Of a DNA stretch of 46,697 nucleotides, positions 40,972 through 46,697 are shown in pieces (the stretch's first letter is position 1; each line of letters begins with the position of its first letter). The notes beneath the pieces were generated by a model, which was not told the DNA's origin, did no database searches, and saw only the letters and a list, made by a program, of their open reading frames with translations. Origin of the DNA: Clostridiales bacterium (GTDB taxonomy: Bacteria; Bacillota; Clostridia; Christensenellales; CAG-138); contig SFIR01000012.1 of the NCBI GenBank assembly GCA_004556165.1, positions 1 through 46,697 of the forward strand. The letters run 5' to 3'. Both the position numbers and the translations under genes were made by a program.

Positions 40972-43900
40972 TTATTCATCAAAGCTTGATTCGTCTTCAA
41001 GGGTGAAGCCTTCGAATTCGTCTTCCTCATCCTCTTCGAAGCCGTCTTCTTCCTCGTCGTAGTCGTAGCCGTCGTCATCGGGACGCCCGACATCATGCTG
41101 CCTGTCGGGTTCATCCTCGCGGCCTGCGATATTCACGGGAAGGGGTACGCTCTCGTCGTCATCATCATCGAGCTCGCCGATAATTATTTCCTTCTTATCC
41201 TCTGACAGTACCTTTACATCGAGGCAGAGTGCCTGGAGCTCCTTGATGAGAACCTTAAAGCTCTCGGGTACGCCGGGCTCGGGCACATTCTCGCCGTTGA
41301 CGATAGCTTCGTAGGTCTTGACACGACCGACGACATCGTCGCTCTTGACGGTGAGGATCTCCTGAAGGGTATGTGCTGCGCCGTAGGCTTCAAGCGCCCA
41401 AACCTCCATCTCACCGAAACGCTGACCGCCGAACTGGGCTTTGCCGCCGAGGGGCTGCTGGGTGACGAGGGAGTACGGGCCGGTGCTCCTTGCATGGATC
41501 TTATCATCAACGAGGTGATGGAGCTTGAGATAATACATATAACCGACGGAGATGCGGTTCTCAAAGGGTTCGCCGCTGCGTCCGTCATAGAGAATGGTCT
41601 TGCCGTCCTCATACTTGGCTGCCTTCTTTGCCTTATCGCCGATTTCCTTATCGGTCTCGGCAAGCTGGAGGAATTTAACGGCATCGCCTGCGGTCATCTG
41701 CATGAGATCCTGCATTTCGGTATTATCCTTATTTGCCATAGCGAGCAGGATTTTGATTTCATCCTCCGATGCGCCGTCCAGAACGGGGGTGGCAAGGTTG
41801 AGCCCGAGGGTCTTTGCGGCCTTGCCGAGGTGCAGCTCGAGGATCTGACCGATATTCATACGGGAAGGAACGCCGAGGGGATTCAGCACGATCTGAAGCG
41901 GAGTGCCGTCGGGGAGGAAGGGCATATCCTCTTCGGGAAGTATCCTTGAGATAACGCCCTTATTGCCGTGGCGGCCTGCCATCTTATCGCCGACGGAGAT
42001 TTTGCGCTTCTGAGCTATATAGACTCTGACGAGCTTATTGACTCCGGGCGAGAGTTCGTCCTTATTCTCACGGGTAAATATCTTGACGTCAACAACCACG
42101 CCGCCCTCACCGTGGGGTACATGCAGGGAGGTATCGCGGACTTCCCTTGCCTTTTCGCCGAAGATAGCGCGGAGCAGGCGCTCTTCGCTGCTGAGCTCCG
42201 TCTCGCCCTTAGGAGTGACCTTGCCGACGAGAATATCGCCCGAGCGAACCTCTGCGCCGATGCGGATGATGCCGCGTTCGTCAAGATCCTTGAGCGCGTC
42301 TTCACCGACATTGGGTATCTCACGGGTGATCTCTTCGCAGCCGAGCTTGGTATCGCGCGCTTCGGTCTCATGCTCCTCGATATGGAGGGAGGTGTATACA
42401 TCGTCGCGGACGAGCTGCTGGCTGATGAGGACTGCGTCCTCGTAGTTATAGCCCTCCCAGTTCATGAAACCGATGAGGATGTTCTTGCCGAGCGCAATCT
42501 CGCCGTTCTTGGTGGATGCGCCGTCGGCGATCATATCGCCCTTTTCAAGGTGCTCACCCCGGGTAACGACGGGGCGCTGATTGATGCAGGTACCCTGGTT
42601 GGAGCGCTTGAACTTGATTAGCTTGTATTCCCTGCGGCTGTGGTCACGGTCTGCTTCGACGATGACCTTATCGGCGGAGACATACACGACCGTGCCCGCT
42701 TCCTCGTTGAGAACGAGAACGCCGCTGTCGTATGCCGCTTTATACTCCATACCGGTGCCGACCGCCGGGGCCTCGGTCACGAGAAGGGGAACTGCCTGAC
42801 GCTGCATGTTCGAGCCCATCAGAGCGCGGTTTGCGTCGTCGTTTTCAAGGAAGGGTATCATCGCGGTAGCAACGGAAACGAGCTGCTTCGCGGATACGTC
42901 CATATAATCTATATCGGTAGCGTGAACCTCGATGATCTGATCGAGCTGCCTTGCTACGACGCGCTCTTTTTCAAACCATGTATTGCCGTTTTCGTCGGTA
43001 ACGGTGGGTTCGCTTGCCTGAGCAACGATTTTGCCGTTCTCCTCCGTCGCGGTGAGGTAAACTATATCGTCAAGTATGCGGTGATTTGCCTTATCGACCT
43101 TGCGGTACGGAGCTTCGATGAAGCCGTACTTATTTATCCTCGCATAGGTCGCAAGGGAGTTGATAAGACCGATGTTGGGGCCTTCGGGAGTCTCGATGGG
43201 GCACATCCTGCCGTAATGGGAGTAGTGAACGTCACGGACTTCAAAGGTTGCGCGGTCGCGGTTAAGGCCGCCCGGGCCGAGAGCCGAAAGCCTGCGCTTA
43301 TGGGTCAGCTCCGCAAGGGGATTGGTCTGATCCATGAACTGCGAGAGCTGGGAGGAACCGAAGAATTCCTTGATAGCCGCAGTCACGGGGCGGATATTGA
43401 TAAGGTTGCTGGGGAGTACAACATCGGTATCCTGAGTGCTCATGCGCTCGCGGACGACCCTTTCAAGACGGGTAAGGCCCACCCTTATCTGGTTCTGAAG
43501 GAGCTCGCCCACCGAACGGATGCGGCGGTTGCCGAGGTGGTCGATATCATCGGTCGTGCCGATGCCGTAGGGAAGGCCCATGAGGTAGCTTACGGATGCA
43601 ACCATATCGGAGGGGATGATATGACGGGGGCTGAGCTCCATGGCGTTTGCGCGGAGCAGCTCCTTGAATTCATCCTCTGTCATCCCGTCCTTCTTTGCGA
43701 GAAGCTCTGCAAAAGCGGGATAATATACATGCTCGTTTATGCCGACCTCTTCGGGATCGAAATCGAGATAGCATGCTGCATCGACGAACTGGTTGCCGAC
43801 AACGCGGATACGCTTTTCGGAAGCGATAACGTATACGCCGAGCACGCCCGCATTTTCGATCTTCTCAGCGGTTTCCGCATTTATGGTCTCGCCCTCAGCC

Positions 43901-44808
43901 GCGAGGAGCTCGCCGGTGCGGGGATTTATGACATTCTCCGCTGCGGTGTGGCCTGCAAGGCGCTCCTTGAGGCCGAGCTTATAGTTGAATTTATACCTGC
44001 CGACACGGGCAAGGTCATATCTCTTATCGAAGAACAGCGCGGTAAGCAGGCTCCTTGCGCTCTCCTCAGTGGGAGGCTCGCCGGGGCGCTGACGCTTGTA
44101 TATCTCGATAAGGCCCTCGGCGGTATCCTTTGTGGGGTCCTTTTCAAGGGTATTGAGAAGCCTCTCCTCCTCGCCGAGGACTTCGATTATCTCGGCATTG
44201 GAGCTGTAGCCGAGCGCGCGCATGAGGGTCGTCACATGGAGCTTGCGCTGGCGGTCAATCTTGGTATAAAGGATTTCGTTGCTGTCGGTCTCGAATTCAA
44301 GCCATGCACCGCGGTTGGGGATGACCTGTGCGCTGAACAGGCACCTGCCGACCTTATCGACGGTCTCTGTATAGTATGCGCCGGGAGAACGGACGAGCTG
44401 GCTGACGATGACCCTCTCCGCACCGTTGATAATGAAGGTACCCTGATCGGTCATGAGCGGAAATTCGCCCATGAATACTTCCTGATCCTTGATCACGCCG
44501 GTTTCCCTGTTGATAAGGCGTACATTGACCCTAAGAGGCGCGGAATAGTTTACATCGCGCTCCTTGCATTCGGCCACGCTGTACTTGGGATGCTCCCTAT
44601 CTATCTTATAGCCGGTGAATTCGAGAACAAGGCGTTCCGAAAAATCCCTGATGGGGGAGATATCCGCAAGCGCTTCGCCAAAGCCCTGTTCAACGAACTG
44701 ACGATATGATTCCTTCTGAACTTCTATAAGATCGGGCATATCGAGGATTTCGCTGTTACGGGCAAAGCTCATGCGAGTTTGCCTTCCCATCTTTACTTCA
44801 TGCAACAT
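40972..44808 (-). CDS. rpoB: RNA polymerase subunit beta with acidic C-terminal tail
   Basis: This 1278-residue beta subunit carries the rifampicin pocket GSSQLSQFMDQTNPLAELTH and RRLSALGPGG in its wild-type form, so the residues are those of a sensitive enzyme. The conserved C-terminal block (GGQRFGEMEVWALEAYGAAH, SFKVLIKELQAL) is followed by about 80 residues rich in Asp and Glu (YDYDEEEDGFEEDEEDEFE). AGGGGTG precedes the ATG at 44808. The usual upstream ribosomal genes rplJ and rplL are absent; the divergent neighbour is noc. Confidence 0.97.
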   Translation of the reverse strand: MLHEVKMGRQTRMSFARNSEILDMPDLIEVQKESYRQFVEQGFGEALADISPIRDFSERLVLEFTGYKIDREHPKYSVAECKERDVNYSAPLRVNVRLINRETGVIKDQEVFMGEFPLMTDQGTFIINGAERVIVSQLVRSPGAYYTETVDKVGRCLFSAQVIPNRGAWLEFETDSNEILYTKIDRQRKLHVTTLMRALGYSSNAEIIEVLGEEERLLNTLEKDPTKDTAEGLIEIYKRQRPGEPPTEESARSLLTALFFDKRYDLARVGRYKFNYKLGLKERLAGHTAAENVINPRTGELLAAEGETINAETAEKIENAGVLGVYVIASEKRIRVVGNQFVDAACYLDFDPEEVGINEHVYYPAFAELLAKKDGMTEDEFKELLRANAMELSPRHIIPSDMVASVSYLMGLPYGIGTTDDIDHLGNRRIRSVGELLQNQIRVGLTRLERVVRERMSTQDTDVVLPSNLINIRPVTAAIKEFFGSSQLSQFMDQTNPLAELTHKRRLSALGPGGLNRDRATFEVRDVHYSHYGRMCPIETPEGPNIGLINSLATYARINKYGFIEAPYRKVDKANHRILDDIVYLTATEENGKIVAQASEPTVTDENGNTWFEKERVVARQLDQIIEVHATDIDYMDVSAKQLVSVATAMIPFLENDDANRALMGSNMQRQAVPLLVTEAPAVGTGMEYKAAYDSGVLVLNEEAGTVVYVSADKVIVEADRDHSRREYKLIKFKRSNQGTCINQRPVVTRGEHLEKGDMIADGASTKNGEIALGKNILIGFMNWEGYNYEDAVLISQQLVRDDVYTSLHIEEHETEARDTKLGCEEITREIPNVGEDALKDLDERGIIRIGAEVRSGDILVGKVTPKGETELSSEERLLRAIFGEKAREVRDTSLHVPHGEGGVVVDVKIFTRENKDELSPGVNKLVRVYIAQKRKISVGDKMAGRHGNKGVISRILPEEDMPFLPDGTPLQIVLNPLGVPSRMNIGQILELHLGKAAKTLGLNLATPVLDGASEDEIKILLAMANKDNTEMQDLMQMTAGDAVKFLQLAETDKEIGDKAKKAAKYEDGKTILYDGRSGEPFENRISVGYMYYLKLHHLVDDKIHARSTGPYSLVTQQPLGGKAQFGGQRFGEMEVWALEAYGAAHTLQEILTVKSDDVVGRVKTYEAIVNGENVPEPGVPESFKVLIKELQALCLDVKVLSEDKKEIIIGELDDDDDESVPLPVNIAGREDEPDRQHDVGRPDDDGYDYDEEEDGFEEDEEDEFEGFTLEDESSFDE

Positions 44809-44948
44809 TGTTTCACCCCTATCCTCCGCGGCTTTCCGCAGAAAACGTAATTATGCTGAAAATCAGAGTAATTCTTGCAGTCATAATGCCTGTCGTTTCG
44901 TACAAATCCCGATACTCCGGCATTTTAACCATAATAATACAATTTAAC

Positions 44949-44977
44949 ATTGTAAACACATCAAGGAGGATTGTCAA
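44949..44977 (-). promoter_or_regulatory. rpoBC promoter
   Basis: Minus-strand TTGACA (44977-44972) and TACAAT (44954-44949), with a 17-bp spacer. The leader is about 130 nt. Confidence 0.8.
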
Positions 44978-45084
44978 GAGGGAAAAAGCACCATTTCAGC
45001 AATATATTTCTAAGTTTTGATTTTCTCTTGACCCGATTCGTCCCGTTCGGACAAAACACGCGCACTGCGCATCCTCTCCGGCTC

Positions 45085-45114
45085 TTGCAAAATGACGCGT
45101 TTTTGATGTATAAT
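45085..45114 (+). promoter_or_regulatory. noc promoter
   Basis: TTGCAA (45085-45090) and TATAAT (45109-45114) with an 18-bp spacer. The in-frame ATG at 45113 lies inside this -10 box and so cannot be the start. Confidence 0.7.
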
Positions 45115-45145
45115 GGTCGCATCCTCGATTACGGAGATTACACAG

Positions 45146-46003
45146 ATGGCATTATTCGATTTTTTAAGCGGTAAGGACAAGCAGGCGCCTGCCGGGCGAA
45201 AGCTTACGGAGCTGCCCGTTTCCGAAATACTTCCGAATCCCAACCAGCCGAGAAAGAGCTTTGATGAAGAAAGCATATCGGAGCTTGCCCGTTCCATCGA
45301 GCAGGTCGGCCTCATTCAGCCCCTTGTCGTGCGAAAGGCGGAATGCGGCTATGAGCTTATCGCAGGCGAACGCCGTCTGCGCGCGGTTCGTATGCTCGGC
45401 AGGGAGACCGTTTCCTGCATCATCGAGAGCGACGCCGCAACCGCCGATTCGGCTCTCATGGCAGTCATCGAGAACCTCCAGCGCGAGGATCTCAATTTCT
45501 TTGAGGAGGCGGAATGTTATAAAGCCCTTATTGATTGTCTCGATCTCACTCAGGATGAGCTTGCGGATCGTCTCGGCAAGAGCCAGAGCTTTATTGCCAA
45601 TAAGCTCCGTATGCTCCGCTTCTCTCCCGAAGCGCGCGAGGCGATAAACCGCTATTCCCTCAGCGAACGCCATGCCCGTGCCATACTCAAGATTGATGAC
45701 GATGAAGGGCGTATGCTTCTCATCACAAAAGCAGGCGAAGGCTCCCTCAGCGTCAAGCAGACCGAGGAGCTTGTCGAAAAATACCTCAACAACCTCTTCG
45801 ATACGAAGCAGTCCGGCGCAAAGCCCCGTCCCGTGATAAAGCGCATCATCCGTGATTACCGTCTTTTTATGAACAGCGTCAATACCGCCTGCGCAGGTCT
45901 TCGCAATGCCGGCATGAATGTCAATGTCGAGCAGACCGAGCGCGATGACGGCGTGGACATCTTAATTCATGTCGATAAACCCGAGGTGCTGAAAAGAGGA
46001 TAG
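45146..46003 (+). CDS. noc: Nucleoid occlusion protein Noc (ParB family)
   Basis: This 285-residue CTP-dependent DNA clamp of the ParB family couples chromosome position to division-site choice. An N-terminal short amphipathic stretch (MALFDFLSGKD) fits Noc membrane targeting. ParB boxes follow: ILPNPNQPRKSF, GERRLRAV (CTP-binding arginines), ENLQREDLNFFEEA. The helix-turn-helix GKSQSFIANKLRMLRF carries Gln and Lys at the positions that define Noc rather than ParB specificity, with Arg for the third (Lys in Bacillus). The start at 45146 is downstream of the promoter and has GGAG at somewhat long spacing. No parA is adjacent, as expected for Noc. A matching NBS lies at 14343. Confidence 0.82.
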   Translation: MALFDFLSGKDKQAPAGRKLTELPVSEILPNPNQPRKSFDEESISELARSIEQVGLIQPLVVRKAECGYELIAGERRLRAVRMLGRETVSCIIESDAATADSALMAVIENLQREDLNFFEEAECYKALIDCLDLTQDELADRLGKSQSFIANKLRMLRFSPEAREAINRYSLSERHARAILKIDDDEGRMLLITKAGEGSLSVKQTEELVEKYLNNLFDTKQSGAKPRPVIKRIIRDYRLFMNSVNTACAGLRNAGMNVNVEQTERDDGVDILIHVDKPEVLKRG

Positions 46004-46053
46004 CCCCACCGGTTCATCAAGCAGGTAAAAATTAAATTGAATAATTATTTGTC

Positions 46054-46078
46054 GGACTGCTCAGGCAGTCCTTTTCTG
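46054..46078 (+). terminator. noc terminator
   Basis: GGACTGC TCAG GCAGTCC hairpin (46054-46071) followed by TTTTCTGTT, 50 bp after the noc stop. Confidence 0.88.
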
Positions 46079-46297
46079 TTAAAATCCGGCTGTACCGATG
46101 CTTTTTTGATTAAGCGCATTTGAATTAACTTCATACCTTGTGTTCGCTCGCTGTTTCGGTCTCAGCCGTCGTATTGTCGTTCTTTATCACTTTATAAATT
46201 CATTTTCAGGTGCATGATGTGATATGGTGTGCACAGCTTGAGTGTCGTTTTTAATAATATTTCCGCATTTTTTGTGATAAATTTTGTAAATAATATA
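46079..46297. other. Intergenic stretch without a supported gene
   Basis: No open frame with a ribosome site and no convincing hairpin. The region is AT-rich toward the promoter at 46298. Confidence 0.4.
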
Positions 46298-46326
46298 TTG
46301 ACAGTATTTTTATCGTCATGTATAAT
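46298..46326 (+). promoter_or_regulatory. Consensus promoter of the last transcript
   Basis: Perfect TTGACA (46298-46303) and TATAAT (46321-46326) with a 17-bp spacer. The predicted start is near 46333, about 300 nt before the lipoprotein start. Confidence 0.85.
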
Positions 46327-46332
46327 TTTTGC

Positions 46333-46630
46333 AGCAGCAAGCGGAAGCGCAATATCATCAGTCGTTAGGAGGTGGTAATATGCTTTGACTTCGGTGATTA
46401 CATCACGCAGTCAGCCCGAGCTGACATATGCTGCTTATGCCCCGAACCATCCTTTGGCCTTAGCAGAAAGTATTTGTATTTATAAGCCTAAAATGCAATA
46501 AGCCTGAAATCAAAGAACATTGGAAGGCATCAAAAATGTTATATTGATTTAAGTAAACCGCTTTGACGCTTCACGCGTTATATCTACATAAGGTCAGCAG
46601 ACCACGATTCTATTTCAAGGAGATTATTTT
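46333..46630 (+). promoter_or_regulatory. Long structured leader with a small reading frame
   Basis: About 300 nt of leader. A perfect AGGAGG (46367-46372) lies 7 nt before an ATG at 46380 that reads ATG CTT TGA C and stops at once. A TTG one frame over (46385) opens 38 codons to 46501. Two adjacent small hairpins follow: GTGAT/ATCAC (46394-46406) and GTCAGC/GCTGAC (46410-46425). It may be an attenuator, leader peptide or unrecognised riboswitch. I cannot match it to a known class. Confidence 0.4.
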
Positions 46631-46697
46631 ATGAAAAAAGCAATCACAGTCATATTAGCTATCTTCCTTATTCTGTCCCTTGCGGCGTGCGCGAATG
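46631..46697 (+). CDS. Lipoprotein, cut by window end
   Basis: Only the first 22 residues are visible: a lipoprotein signal peptide (MKKAITVILAIFLILSLAAC) with lipobox LAAC. AAGGAG precedes the ATG at 46631. It could be a substrate-binding protein of an ABC importer, which are usually preceded by strong promoters, but the mature part is outside the window. Confidence 0.8.
   Translation, partial: MKKAITVILAIFLILSLAACAN

Noticed and set aside
42640..44709. A 689-codon open frame on the plus strand
   Set aside because: It is antisense to rpoB. Codon bias of the real gene keeps the opposite strand open; there is no ribosome site and no recognisable domain.
44809..45145. parS site or oriC near noc
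   Set aside because: No TGTTNCACGTGAAACA-like sequence and no cluster of DnaA boxes seen; no dnaA or rsmG gene next to noc.
1..46697. CRISPR arrays, IS elements, prophage, agrBD
   Set aside because: No regularly spaced repeats, no transposase or integrase, no phage structural gene, and no AgrB/AgrD-like frame were found. Peptide quorum sensing is therefore not claimed for the GHKL kinase.

Overview
The window looks like a chromosomal segment of an anaerobic, probably gut-associated member of the Clostridia (Bacillota). The grounds are AgrC/AgrA-type GHKL/LytTR signalling, a Noc-type ParB protein, a one-piece tmRNA, cohesin and dockerin modules, crt/hbd butyrate-type genes, Shine-Dalgarno sites close to AGGAGG, and many sigma-A type promoters with 17-bp spacers. 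Base composition is intermediate and coding density is high. No rRNA, tRNA, IS element, prophage or CRISPR array was seen.

Layout. 0.1-3.9 kb (minus): a BMP-type nucleoside/simple-sugar ABC importer (two permeases and a double ATPase) with no binding protein next to it. 4.0-6.6 kb (minus): a short alaS lacking the C-Ala domain plus an unknown protein. 6.7-9.5 kb (minus): nucleotidyltransferase-like protein, PHP phosphoesterase and RpiR regulator. 9.6-11.3 kb (minus): crt-hbd. 11.6 kb: yegP-like. 12.4-14.0 kb (plus): an orphan LytTR regulator, a DUF2441-like gene and the tail of a broken ABC exporter. 14.3-14.6 kb: a perfect match to the Noc-binding palindrome and a candidate small RNA. 14.6-17.1 kb: DMT transporter, DMP19-like protein, methyltransferase.

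17.2-27.4 kb is the most system-like part. A GHKL kinase/LytTR regulator pair faces a promoter with two direct repeats of period 21 that resemble a LytTR binding site. The same promoter occurs again at 22.5 kb. The two promoters lead into three full-length and one shortened paralogous lipoproteins sharing a Cys-rich motif. Two dead copies of an ABC ATPase start lie between them, and an intact ABC ATPase and a large permease follow. I infer a two-component-controlled surface lipoprotein/ABC module that grew by tandem duplication.

27.8-30.7 kb (minus): FAD/Rieske oxidoreductase, tmRNA and a Cys-rich membrane protein. 30.9-36.8 kb (plus) reads as one operon from a TTGAAA/TATAAT promoter to a strong terminator: a membrane-anchored cohesin protein, a secreted redoxin/InlB-repeat/dockerin protein, a peptidyl-tRNA hydrolase fused to D-serine ammonia-lyase, glmM, and a left-handed beta-helix protein. 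36.9-44.8 kb (minus): rpoB-rpoC, both with long acidic C-terminal tails. 45.1-46.0 kb (plus): noc. 46.3-46.7 kb: a consensus promoter, a roughly 300-nt structured leader and the start of a lipoprotein gene cut by the window end.
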